Shown here one piece after another: positions 8,526 to 16,465 of a DNA stretch of 64,000 bases. How positions within the stretch are numbered: the stretch's first letter is position 1; each line of letters opens with the position of its first letter. The position numbers were made by a program, and so were the translations under genes. The notes beneath the pieces were generated by a model, which was given only the letters and a program-made list of their open reading frames with translations, did not search any database and was not told the DNA's origin. This stretch comes from CAAGNP01 sp964611185 (GTDB lineage Bacteria > Bacteroidota > Bacteroidia > Bacteroidales > UBA932), in assembly GCA_964611185.1 (NCBI GenBank), contig CAZSXE010000005.1, positions 1 through 64,000 on the forward strand. The letters are read 5' to 3'.

Positions 8526-9797
8526 TTATTCTAAATCCAATCCTATGTCTTTTCTATAATTTATATCGGTAAATCTTATTTTATCAATCTGAGAATAGAT
8601 TATTTCTCTTGCATCATCGATACTCTCACCAAGAGCTGTCAAAGCAAGTACTCTTCCTCCGCTTGTAACAGTAGTATCCCCATTGAAAGCAGTTCCGGAA
8701 TGAAAAACTGTGATATTATTTAAAATATCGAGACCATCTATTTTATATCCTTTAACATAACTTTCAGGGTATCCGCCTGATACCACCACAGTGGTTAAAG
8801 CCGTCTTTTCAGTTATTTTCAAAGATTCCAAAGAGAGATTACCCCGAGCGGCAGCTACAAGATGGGAGAGAAAATCACTCTTAATTCTCATCATGACAGA
8901 TTCAGTCTCAGGATCACCCATTCTCACATTATACTCTATGACATAAGGGTCCCCGCCACAGTTCATCAGCCCTATAAACACAAAGCCGCTATACCTGTAC
9001 CCCTCCGCCTGTATCCCTTTAACGGTAGGTATGATAATTCTCTCTTCCACTTTTTTTCTGAAAACATCATCGAAGAACGGAACAGGCGACACAGCCCCCA
9101 TCCCTCCTGTATTAAGGCCTGTATCTCCATCACCAATTCTCTTATAATCTTTAGCTTCAGGAAGCAATAAATAATCTTTCCCATCTGTGAGGATAAAAGA
9201 AGAAACCTCTATCCCGGAGAGAAACTGCTCAATTACCACCTTTCCTGATGCTTCCCCGAATTTACCCGATAACATTTCGGAAAGCGATTTACAAGCCTCA
9301 TCATAATTTTTCACTATAAGCACCCCTTTACCGGCTGCAAGTCCGTCTGCTTTAAGCACATAAGGTGGGGTAAGAGTTTTCAGAAACATGAAAGCATCCT
9401 CTTCCTGAGCCGAGGTAAAAGAACGGTATGCAGCTGTAGGAATATGGTACTTGCACATAAATTTTTTTGCAAATTCCTTACTTCCCTCAAGCATGGCTCC
9501 CCTAAGATCAGGTCCAATAAATAATACATCCTTCAAATCGTCATCATTTTCAAAAAAATCTCGGATACCCCTGACAAGAGGCTCTTCCGGACCCACCACC
9601 ACTAAATCTATTTTATTTTCAATTACCCTCGCTTTGACCTCTTTAAAATCATTAATATTTCCGCTTATATTGGTTGCAAAAGAAGCTGTACCCGGGTTTC
9701 CGGGCATACAATATAATTTATCAAGTAGCTTACTTTCAGATATTTTACCGGCAAGGGCATGCTCCCTTCCTCCTGAACCAAGAACCAAAACATTCAT
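8526..9797 (-). CDS. purD: phosphoribosylamine-glycine ligase (GAR synthetase)
   Basis: It joins phosphoribosylamine and glycine with ATP, the second step of purine synthesis. The 423-residue protein shows the PurD N-terminus GSGGREHALA, the VVGPEEPL segment, the ATP-grasp KADGLAAGKGV loop, NTGGMGAVSP, and the metal-binding EYNVRMGDPETE segment. Length is normal. It lies 3 bases downstream of the polysaccharide deacetylase gene and 6 bases upstream of a membrane-protein gene, so the three are probably co-transcribed. Confidence 0.95.
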   Translation of the reverse strand: MNVLVLGSGGREHALAGKISESKLLDKLYCMPGNPGTASFATNISGNINDFKEVKARVIENKIDLVVVGPEEPLVRGIRDFFENDDDLKDVLFIGPDLRGAMLEGSKEFAKKFMCKYHIPTAAYRSFTSAQEEDAFMFLKTLTPPYVLKADGLAAGKGVLIVKNYDEACKSLSEMLSGKFGEASGKVVIEQFLSGIEVSSFILTDGKDYLLLPEAKDYKRIGDGDTGLNTGGMGAVSPVPFFDDVFRKKVEERIIIPTVKGIQAEGYRYSGFVFIGLMNCGGDPYVIEYNVRMGDPETESVMMRIKSDFLSHLVAAARGNLSLESLKITEKTALTTVVVSGGYPESYVKGYKIDGLDILNNITVFHSGTAFNGDTTVTSGGRVLALTALGESIDDAREIIYSQIDKIRFTDINYRKDIGLDLE

Positions 9798-9800
9798 ATT

Positions 9801-10424
9801 TCAAATATTATCATTAATAACTATCGGTTTACAAACAAGTCCCATGCTTTTAATTTTTTGAAGAACCACCGGCAAAGCATACCATAAATTTTTAGCACAT
9901 TTTTTGGAGTCGTGAAAAACTATTATCTCCCCCGGTGCGACATACCTTAAAACATTTCTCGCACACGCCACACGCGATAACTTTCTATTATAATCTCGGC
10001 TTATAATGCTCCACATAACAGGCTTGAATTTTTCAGAAATCATCTTGGCCTGTCTGACTGTAATCTTGGCATAAGGGGGACGATAGAGGTTGGAATCAAT
10101 GAGCTCGGCCGCCGTATCAACATCTCTCACATAATGAGTTCCCTCCATTTTCCACCCCTTAACATGACTGTACGAATGATTACCCACACTATGTCCCCGT
10201 TTTATAATCTCATTGTACAATTTCGGATAAAGCTCCACATTCTTCCCTATACAGAAAAAAGTAGCCTTGGCACCAAATTCATCAAGAATATCCAACACCC
10301 ATGGAGTTACTTCAGGACAAGGCCCATCATCAAATGTTATAAAAACCCCCTCCCTCTCATCCGGAAAACTCCAAATAAAAGAAGGATATAATCTTTGTAA
10401 AATCTTTGGGGGCCGTATCAGCAT
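9801..10424 (-). CDS. polysaccharide deacetylase (NodB homology domain)
   Basis: A 207-residue carbohydrate esterase 4 protein expected to remove acetyl groups from an N-acetylated glycan, perhaps peptidoglycan or a surface polysaccharide. The NodB motifs are present in order: TFDDGP (catalytic and metal Asp), NHSYSH (metal His), RPPY, the WSIISRDYN segment, and VFHDS (catalytic His). No signal peptide is obvious, and the domain fills the protein. A longer frame begins at TTG 10445, but that codon is the TTG of a -7 promoter box, so I choose the ATG at 10424. First gene of a run with purD. Confidence 0.85.
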   Translation of the reverse strand: MLIRPPKILQRLYPSFIWSFPDEREGVFITFDDGPCPEVTPWVLDILDEFGAKATFFCIGKNVELYPKLYNEIIKRGHSVGNHSYSHVKGWKMEGTHYVRDVDTAAELIDSNLYRPPYAKITVRQAKMISEKFKPVMWSIISRDYNRKLSRVACARNVLRYVAPGEIIVFHDSKKCAKNLWYALPVVLQKIKSMGLVCKPIVINDNI

Positions 10425-10442
10425 AACATATAATTCAGGTGG

Positions 10443-10450
10443 CAAAAATA
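10443..10450 (-). promoter_or_regulatory. -7 promoter box for the polysaccharide deacetylase operon
   Basis: The minus strand reads TATTTTTG followed by CC, about 19 bases before the ATG at 10424. It overlaps the spurious upstream TTG start, which supports the shorter coding region. No -33 TTTG at the right distance. Confidence 0.5.
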
Positions 10451-10505
10451 ATAAAAAAACGGACTTGAAGAGACTTATTAATTATTATACTTAAATAATA
10501 TAAAT

Positions 10506-10513
10506 TATCTTTG
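10506..10513 (+). promoter_or_regulatory. -7 promoter box for the DUF4296 lipoprotein operon
   Basis: TATCTTTG followed by C on the plus strand, 20 bases before the ATG at 10534. It is divergent to the deacetylase promoter. Confidence 0.5.
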
Positions 10514-10533
10514 CATCGATTATATATTACCAA

Positions 10534-11235
10534 ATGAAAAAGGTTATTATCTATTTGCTCGTAATATCCGTGTCATTAGTATCATGCACTCGGAAAGGTA
10601 TTATTCCCAAAAATACTTTGGCCGATATATACTGTGACATATATCTTGCAGACAAGTATGCCGAGTCATCTTTAGATTTCAAGAATAGGACCGATTCTCT
10701 TCTTGTATATGAACCGATTTTTAACAAATACGGCTACACAAGTAAAGATTATATTCGCAGTTCCGATTACTATCTGAGGCAGCCGGATAAATTCGCAAAG
10801 ATTTTTAAAAAGGGACAGGACAAGCTAAAGATCAGACGAGATTATCTCGAAAAGCTGCTCGATAAAGAAAACGGGATGCTTCGTGTATGGGATATTATCG
10901 CATCGCTCGATACTTTAGCCTCTTCAGATATCACCGGAAATCAGTACTACCGCGCTCTGCGCAATGTATTCTTTTCACCCGATTCCATAATTTTAGACTC
11001 TTCACCTATAATAGATTCTTCCCTCTTTGAAAAGCACAACAATGTATTTTTCATCTATGACTCACTCCCCGAAAGAGCAGGAGGGGTACGCATAATAATT
11101 AACGACACCATCCCTACCACCGTAAAAGATACAATTCCGCAAAAGATAAAAGAAGAGCCGAAATTTAAAATTTCAGATACAGAAAAAATAATAAAAAAAG
11201 AGAAACGCAAGAAGCCCGATTTGATAAAAGAATGA
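10534..11235 (+). CDS. DUF4296 family lipoprotein
   Basis: A 233-residue protein with a lipoprotein signal peptide (VSLVSC, Cys18) followed by the segment KGIIPKNTLADIYCDIYLADKYAES, characteristic of the Bacteroidota-specific DUF4296 family. The C-terminal part is charged and Lys/Glu-rich, probably disordered. Function is unknown; it is expected on the periplasmic face of the inner membrane or at the outer membrane. It is the first gene of a plus-strand run, and its TGA overlaps the ATG of the following amidohydrolase, so the two are translationally coupled. Confidence 0.8.
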   Translation: MKKVIIYLLVISVSLVSCTRKGIIPKNTLADIYCDIYLADKYAESSLDFKNRTDSLLVYEPIFNKYGYTSKDYIRSSDYYLRQPDKFAKIFKKGQDKLKIRRDYLEKLLDKENGMLRVWDIIASLDTLASSDITGNQYYRALRNVFFSPDSIILDSSPIIDSSLFEKHNNVFFIYDSLPERAGGVRIIINDTIPTTVKDTIPQKIKEEPKFKISDTEKIIKKEKRKKPDLIKE

Positions 11236-12425
11236 AACAAACCATAAGTGCCAACTATATTTTCCCAATCAATGGGAAACCGATTAAAAACGGATATGTG
11301 GAATTTGACGAAAACGGAACCGTCACAGAAATAGGAGATATAAATTCTCGCGAAAAAGAGAGTACATCTTTCTATAACGGCATCATCTGCCCCGGATTCG
11401 TTAACTCACACTGTCACATAGAGTTATCGCATTTAAAAGGAAAATTCAAAGAAAAAACAGGAATGTCAGGTTTCATAAACCAGATTAATTCACTCCGAGA
11501 ATCAGCTCCAAAAGAGGAAAGAATCGCATTAATGGAGAGAGAATTTGTCAAATTGTACGATGAAGGAGTTTCAGCAATGGCAGACATTTCAAACTGCGAT
11601 GAAAGTTTCCATATAAAATCGGGTGCAAAACTCTACACAAGGACATTTCTCGAAGTGTTCGGGAGCGAACCCTCTGATGCATTGTCCGTTATGGACAATA
11701 TAGAGGCTCTTCACCGTCAAGCTGTCGCAATGGGGCTTGATGCCGCTCCCACTCCACACTCTCCCTACACCATGAGCCCTCTCCTACTCGAATTATCAGC
11801 AGCAGCAGCTCTTAAAGAGGGATTTCTCTCATATCACAATCAGGAATCTCAAGAAGAAGAAGACCTCCTAATCAGCGGAACAGGGCCACTTGCCGAAAAT
11901 TACAAAGGAAGAGGTATGAGCACCCCTCCTGTTACAGGAAAATCTGCCCTTATATACTTCCTTGAGAGATTAAAAAAAGTACATTCAGCACCTTTCGACG
12001 AAAGTATTCTTCTTATTCACAATACTGCCACAAACGAAGAGAGTATCGATGCCGCTAACGCAATATTGAACAATTGCACTTGGGTAACCTGCCCCCTTTC
12101 CAACATTTTTATCCACGGAAAATTAGCACCACTTAATCTGCTCAGAAGGAAAGGGTTACGCATTGCCCTCGGGACAGACAGCCTCTCATCCAATCACATT
12201 CTTTCCATGGTAGAAGAGATCAAATGCATTGAAAAGCATTTTGGGGAAATTCCACTTCATGAGATATTGAAGTGGGCTTGCATAAACGGAGCCATTGCCC
12301 TGGGGCGAGAAAATACTCTTGGGAGTTTTGAGGTAGGGAAAAAGCCCGGAGCAGTACTGATTGACCACATCGACTGGAACTCGCTACGGCTTACCACTGA
12401 ATCCAAAGCAAAACGATTAATATAA
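11232..12425 (+). CDS. amidohydrolase-superfamily deaminase (aminofutalosine-deaminase-like)
   Basis: A 397-residue metal-dependent hydrolase. Metal-binding residues can be seen: H60 and H62 in NSHCHIELSHLKG, H202 in the YHNQES segment, H263 in LIHNT, and D316 in GTDSLSSN. The PGFVNSHCHIELS pattern and the overall layout resemble chlorohydrolase/cytosine-deaminase-type enzymes, including aminodeoxyfutalosine deaminase of the alternative menaquinone pathway. A UbiA-family prenyltransferase 3 kb away resembles MqnP of the same pathway, so that role is plausible but not proven. Guanine or other purine deamination is an alternative. It overlaps the DUF4296 gene by 4 bases and is followed 7 bases later by a radical SAM gene. 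Confidence 0.75.
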   Translation: MKQTISANYIFPINGKPIKNGYVEFDENGTVTEIGDINSREKESTSFYNGIICPGFVNSHCHIELSHLKGKFKEKTGMSGFINQINSLRESAPKEERIALMEREFVKLYDEGVSAMADISNCDESFHIKSGAKLYTRTFLEVFGSEPSDALSVMDNIEALHRQAVAMGLDAAPTPHSPYTMSPLLLELSAAAALKEGFLSYHNQESQEEEDLLISGTGPLAENYKGRGMSTPPVTGKSALIYFLERLKKVHSAPFDESILLIHNTATNEESIDAANAILNNCTWVTCPLSNIFIHGKLAPLNLLRRKGLRIALGTDSLSSNHILSMVEEIKCIEKHFGEIPLHEILKWACINGAIALGRENTLGSFEVGKKPGAVLIDHIDWNSLRLTTESKAKRLI

Positions 12426-12432
12426 ATAAAGT

Positions 12433-13212
12433 ATGTCCACAATTTTATATCACCACATAATATTCGGGCCGATTCACAGCCGGAGACTCGGCAGTTCGCT
12501 CGGGGTAAACCTTCTTCCTAAAGATGGAAAATTCTGCACATTCGACTGCATCTACTGCGAATGTGGATGGAACAAGGACGGAACAAAAGATAGCAGACTA
12601 CCCTCCAAAGAGGAAGTATTCGAGGCTCTCGAAACGAGACTAAAAGAGCTGAAAAAAGAGAAAACTCCCGTGGACACCATTACCTTTTCGGGAAACGGAG
12701 AGCCTACTCTTCACCCTGATTTCCCCGAAATCATTGATTTCACCATTCGTTTAAGAGATGAACTTTATCCTTCGGCCATGATATCAGTTCTCTCAAACGC
12801 TACACAGATATCAAGAAAAGAGATAAGGGATGCACTTATGAAGGTGGATAATCCCATATTGAAAATAGACGGAGGCAGTGACGATTTAGTTAAAAAAATC
12901 GATCAGCCTCAGCAAAGCGATTACTCGATAGCTAAAATTATTCGCAATCTCTCCTTCTTTAACGGCAATTATATACTTCAGACTATGTTTCTAAAAGGAA
13001 AAGTCAATAGCGAATATATCGACTGCACCGATCCTGTGGCAGTTAAGGCTTGGACAGATATGGTGCTGAATTTGAGACCGAGAGAGGTTATGCTTTATAC
13101 TATTGACAGAGAGACCCCATCACAGGGAGTTCAAAAAGTGACCATAGATCAGATGAATATGATAGCAGAGCCTCTAAAAAAAGCAGGTATTCAATTTCAA
13201 GTGAGAGGATAA
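12433..13212 (+). CDS. radical SAM protein (COG0731-like)
   Basis: A 259-residue radical S-adenosylmethionine protein. The Fe-S cluster motif is CX3CX2C (C35, C39, C42), followed by GNGEPT, which contacts SAM. The opening segment FGPIHSRRLGSSLG is typical of the COG0731 group, which contains tRNA wybutosine-type and uncharacterised oxidoreductases. The substrate is unknown. It does not look like the futalosine enzymes MqnE or MqnC, which are longer. It lies between the amidohydrolase and dtd with gaps of 7 bases and 1 base, so it is almost certainly co-transcribed with them. Confidence 0.82.
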   Translation: MSTILYHHIIFGPIHSRRLGSSLGVNLLPKDGKFCTFDCIYCECGWNKDGTKDSRLPSKEEVFEALETRLKELKKEKTPVDTITFSGNGEPTLHPDFPEIIDFTIRLRDELYPSAMISVLSNATQISRKEIRDALMKVDNPILKIDGGSDDLVKKIDQPQQSDYSIAKIIRNLSFFNGNYILQTMFLKGKVNSEYIDCTDPVAVKAWTDMVLNLRPREVMLYTIDRETPSQGVQKVTIDQMNMIAEPLKKAGIQFQVRG

Positions 13213-13213
13213 A

Positions 13214-13666
13214 ATGAAAATAGTTATTCAAAGGGTAACACAGTCATCAGTTACAATCAACGAGAAAATTCACTCTGAGATTGGGAAAGGTATGATGATT
13301 CTTGTGGCCTTTGCAGAAGGGGACAACGACACGGATATTGAATGGATATGTCGAAAAATCGTTAATTTGAGAATCTTCAACGACACGGATGGAGTAATGA
13401 ACCTTTCTGTAACAGATATCGACGGAGAAATTATGATAGTCAGTCAGTTTACCCTTTACGCATCCACCAAAAAAGGAAACAGACCCTCCTATATATATGC
13501 TGCTCCACCTGAAACGGCCATTCCTCTCTACAATAACTTTATCTTTTCTCTTCAACAATTTTTTGGTAAAAAAATAAAAAGTGGTATTTTTGGAGCTGAT
13601 ATGAAAGTATCCATAACCAACGACGGACCGGTAACCATAATTATCGATTCTAAAAACAAGATATAA
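13214..13666 (+). CDS. dtd: D-aminoacyl-tRNA deacylase
   Basis: A 150-residue homodimeric enzyme that hydrolyses D-amino acids, and glycine mischarged on tRNA-Ala, from tRNA. The two family motifs are visible: SQFTLYAS near residue 78, carrying the active-site SQFTL, and NDGPVT near residue 137, carrying the GP element that reads chirality. Length is exactly that of the family. It begins 1 base after the radical SAM gene and ends 3 bases before deoC. Confidence 0.95.
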   Translation: MKIVIQRVTQSSVTINEKIHSEIGKGMMILVAFAEGDNDTDIEWICRKIVNLRIFNDTDGVMNLSVTDIDGEIMIVSQFTLYASTKKGNRPSYIYAAPPETAIPLYNNFIFSLQQFFGKKIKSGIFGADMKVSITNDGPVTIIIDSKNKI

Positions 13667-13669
13667 AGA

Positions 13670-14539
13670 ATGATGAACTACATTTCAAAATATGGGTTTA
13701 ACCTCACATCGGAGGAGATTGAAAGATTTATTACTTCGCTTCATGACAATATAGAGAAGTGGAACACCCCCTCTGTACTCTCATCCTGCCTTGGTTTTAT
13801 AGACTTAACTACTTTAAAAGTTACCGATACATACTCTAATGTAACTGCTTTTGTAAATAAGGTCAATGAATTTAAAAATCATTTTCCGAAATATCCCACC
13901 CCTGCCTCTATCTGTGTCTATCCTAATTTCAGTAAGACGGTAAAAGATAATCTAATGGCAGAAGGGGTCCATATTACCGCTGTCTCAGGTTGTTTTCCCG
14001 CTTCACAGAGTTTTATCGAGGTAAAAGAACTTGAAAGCAAAATGGCTGTTGAAAACGGTGCAAACGAGATAGATATAGTCCTCGCTCTCAATAGCTTTCT
14101 CGATGGAAACTACGATGGATGCATTAACGAAATAACCTCTATAAAGAAAAGTATCGGGAAAACACTTTTAAAAGTGATTCTCGAAACCGGAGCGCTCACC
14201 TCCATTGAAAATATTGCCGATGCGTCATTCCTCGCCATGGAATCGGGAGCCGACTTCATAAAAACTTCTACTGGCAAGATTGAGCCTTCAGCTACCCCGG
14301 CAGCTGCCATGATTATGTGCGAATGTATTAAACTTTATCATGCCAAAACGGGTAAAAAAATAGGATTCAAGCCCGCCGGAGGCATCTCCACGGCGAAAGA
14401 TGCAGTAGTATATTATGCGATAGTTGACACTATACTCGGAAAAGAATGGCTAACCAAAGAGCGGTTCCGCTTAGGAGCAAGCAGGGTAGCCAATAGTATT
14501 TTGACAGAATTAGAACAAAACAATATTTGTTATTATTAA
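13670..14539 (+). CDS. deoC: deoxyribose-phosphate aldolase
   Basis: A class I aldolase of 289 residues that cleaves 2-deoxyribose 5-phosphate to acetaldehyde and glyceraldehyde 3-phosphate in deoxynucleoside breakdown. The Schiff-base lysine lies in DFIKTSTGK, the second active-site lysine in IGFKPAGGIST, and the catalytic Asp in NEIDIVL. It is longer than the roughly 220-residue short DeoC because of an N-terminal extension, matching the E. coli-like long form. Two consecutive ATG codons stand at the start; the first is used here. Confidence 0.93.
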   Translation: MMNYISKYGFNLTSEEIERFITSLHDNIEKWNTPSVLSSCLGFIDLTTLKVTDTYSNVTAFVNKVNEFKNHFPKYPTPASICVYPNFSKTVKDNLMAEGVHITAVSGCFPASQSFIEVKELESKMAVENGANEIDIVLALNSFLDGNYDGCINEITSIKKSIGKTLLKVILETGALTSIENIADASFLAMESGADFIKTSTGKIEPSATPAAAMIMCECIKLYHAKTGKKIGFKPAGGISTAKDAVVYYAIVDTILGKEWLTKERFRLGASRVANSILTELEQNNICYY

Positions 14540-14556
14540 CTAAAACCAAATTAAAA

Positions 14557-15012
14557 ATGAAAAAAATTTTAATCATCTTGGCAGCACTGACCATCAGTGT
14601 ATCAGCATTTTCGCAGAGTTACAAAAATGCTATCGGACTTAGACTTGGTTATGACTTTGCCATTACCTACAAAGCAAATCTGAGCGAATCCAATTTCCTT
14701 GATTTCGGTGTTAACCTTCACCCTTGGGGTGGTTTCGGAGTAAATGTCTATGGCTTTTACGACTGGAATTTCAATATTTCCGGCGTTGACGGACTATCAT
14801 GGTATGTAGGTCCCGGTGTCACCCTTGGATATTGGGGAGGTTTTGCTGCAAGTATTAACGGAATAATTGGACTTGAATATAAATTTGCCAACATTCCCCT
14901 TGCACTCTCTGTTGACTATGCTCCCGGTATTGGTTTCTATGCCGGTGGCGGTGGATTTCATATAGGTTACTCAGGGTATATCGGTGGACTTGGTGTAAAA
15001 TATACATTCTAA
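14557..15012 (+). CDS. small secreted or outer-membrane protein, glycine/aromatic-rich
   Basis: A 151-residue protein with a clear signal peptide (MKKILIILAALTISVSAFS, cleavage before or at Q). The mature part is rich in Gly, Tyr, Phe and Trp with alternating short strands and ends in an aromatic residue (KYTF), the look of a small outer-membrane beta-barrel. No family is recognised with confidence. The frame continues upstream to 14527, overlapping deoC, but the ATG at 14557 begins the signal peptide. It ends 18 bases before a strong terminator, closing the plus-strand run. Confidence 0.75.
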   Translation: MKKILIILAALTISVSAFSQSYKNAIGLRLGYDFAITYKANLSESNFLDFGVNLHPWGGFGVNVYGFYDWNFNISGVDGLSWYVGPGVTLGYWGGFAASINGIIGLEYKFANIPLALSVDYAPGIGFYAGGGGFHIGYSGYIGGLGVKYTF

Positions 15013-15030
15013 ATCCCATCCTGACATAAA

Positions 15031-15068
15031 GAGAGGTGGCCAATATTTTGACCGCCTCTCATTTTTTT
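15031..15068. terminator. rho-independent terminator, probably bidirectional
   Basis: GAGAGGTGG (15031-15039) pairs with CCGCCTCTC (15052-15060) with one G-U pair, followed on the plus strand by a run of seven T. It ends the DUF4296-to-barrel-protein run; on the minus strand it lies just past msrA and may serve that gene too. Confidence 0.85.
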
Positions 15069-15088
15069 ATTCATATCTCTATCTGTGA

Positions 15089-15577
15089 TTAGAATCTTTT
15101 TACTCGAAAATGACATTCGGGCTCTATATGGTGCTTCGCACAATAGTTCTGATGATATTCTTCAGCATTCCAAAATCTGCACACAGGTGATATTTTAGTT
15201 ACGACATTATATCCCTTTTCTTTCAACACACCTATCAGAAATTCTGCAACTTGCTTCTCAGATTCATCAGAATAATAAATTTCAGAACGATACTGAGGTC
15301 CAATATCGACACCTTGTCCATCTTGCTGGGTAGGATCGTGAATTTCGAGAAACAATCGCGTAAGTGTCTGATAATCGGTAAGTAACGGATCATACTCGAT
15401 CTTTACAGCCTCTGCGTGCCCTGTAGAGTGACTTTTAACCTCTTCATAAGTGGGATTTTCCACCTCTCCACCTGTATATCCTGAGATGACATCAATAACT
15501 CCGGCAGCCTTTCTCATATAATGCTCCACTCCCCAAAAACATCCGCCGGCATAGATAGCAGTTTTAGTAGTTTTCAT
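15089..15577 (-). CDS. msrA: peptide methionine-(S)-sulfoxide reductase
   Basis: It repairs methionine-(S)-sulfoxide in proteins using thioredoxin. The 162-residue protein has the GGCFWG catalytic motif (Cys13) and the family segments SGYTGG, GHAEAVKIEYDP, FLEIHDPTQQDGQG and GPQYRSEIY. There is no fused MsrB domain and no signal peptide. It is the last gene of a minus-strand run with the UbiA homologue (15-base gap). The free-methionine-(R)-sulfoxide reductase near the window start would complement it. Confidence 0.95.
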   Translation of the reverse strand: MKTTKTAIYAGGCFWGVEHYMRKAAGVIDVISGYTGGEVENPTYEEVKSHSTGHAEAVKIEYDPLLTDYQTLTRLFLEIHDPTQQDGQGVDIGPQYRSEIYYSDESEKQVAEFLIGVLKEKGYNVVTKISPVCRFWNAEEYHQNYCAKHHIEPECHFRVKRF

Positions 15578-15592
15578 ATTATCGATATTAGA

Positions 15593-16465
15593 TTATATAA
15601 ATATTGCATCAGATATAGCCCCAACAGCAAAAACTAACGAAGCTACCCCATTAGAGGTAAAAAAAGCAGCATTTAATCGTTTATAATCGTTTGGAGTTAC
15701 AATAATATGCTGATAAATCAGCAATAATGTAAAAATAGCAGCACCCACAATATATATCCACCCCATATTCGCCACAAAATAGAATACCACAAGCAGGGGT
15801 AGAACTAAAAAATGAAGTACGGCAGAAAAAATAAATGCACCATTCAGCCCCATGAGCATCGGCACTGAATGAATATTGTGAGATTTGTCAAATTGCTCGT
15901 CAGAGACTGAATAAAGAATATCAAAACCGCTGCACCAAAGAAAAACTATGGCAGAAAGAATTATAGGAGCAGGTGCAAAAGTGCCGGTAACGCTGATATA
16001 GGCCGCCGTAGGGGCAATCGCAAGTGATAGACCGAGAATGAAGTGACATAAAGAGGTAAATCTCTTCGTGTAACTGTATCCGAGCAAAAGAGCAAGAGCG
16101 GGAAATGAAAGGATAAAACAGAGCATATTGATAGTATATGCTATCGCCACGAAAAGAATAGCATTCACTATCACAAATATCACTACCCACAGAGGCTTTA
16201 TTTTCCCTGAGGGAATTTCTCTCCCCGCAGTTCGTGGATTTTGGGCATCAATCTTTCTATCTGCCCAACGGTTAAAACCCATTGCGGTATTGCGCGCAAA
16301 GACCATACAACCCAATATTTGGAAAAGAAGAAGCCATGAAAATGAATACTCCGGCAACATAATCGCTAAAGTATAACCAATCATGGCAAAGGGAAGGGCA
16401 AAAATCGTATGTTGGAATTTGACAAGCGATGCCCATTGGCCTATTTTACCACATAATGCGTTCAT
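15593..16465 (-). CDS. UbiA-family prenyltransferase (MqnP-like)
   Basis: A 290-residue polytopic inner-membrane protein with about eight or nine membrane helices. The two Asp-rich prenyl-diphosphate motifs are visible: NRWADRKID near residue 65, followed by NPRTAGREIPSG, and SDEQFD near 188. The NPRTA.RE.P.G segment and FALPFA opening are typical of the 4-hydroxybenzoate/6-hydroxynaphthoate prenyltransferase branch, not of MenA. In an organism lacking ubiquinone this suggests the futalosine menaquinone route, where MqnP prenylates 1,4-dihydroxy-6-naphthoate. That specific role is inference. Its start overlaps the pheT stop by one base. Confidence 0.82.
   Translation of the reverse strand: MNALCGKIGQWASLVKFQHTIFALPFAMIGYTLAIMLPEYSFSWLLLFQILGCMVFARNTAMGFNRWADRKIDAQNPRTAGREIPSGKIKPLWVVIFVIVNAILFVAIAYTINMLCFILSFPALALLLGYSYTKRFTSLCHFILGLSLAIAPTAAYISVTGTFAPAPIILSAIVFLWCSGFDILYSVSDEQFDKSHNIHSVPMLMGLNGAFIFSAVLHFLVLPLLVVFYFVANMGWIYIVGAAIFTLLLIYQHIIVTPNDYKRLNAAFFTSNGVASLVFAVGAISDAIFI

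Noticed and set aside
13247..13558. Minus-strand open frame inside dtd
   Set aside because: The plus strand encodes intact Dtd with both catalytic motifs; the antisense frame has no support.
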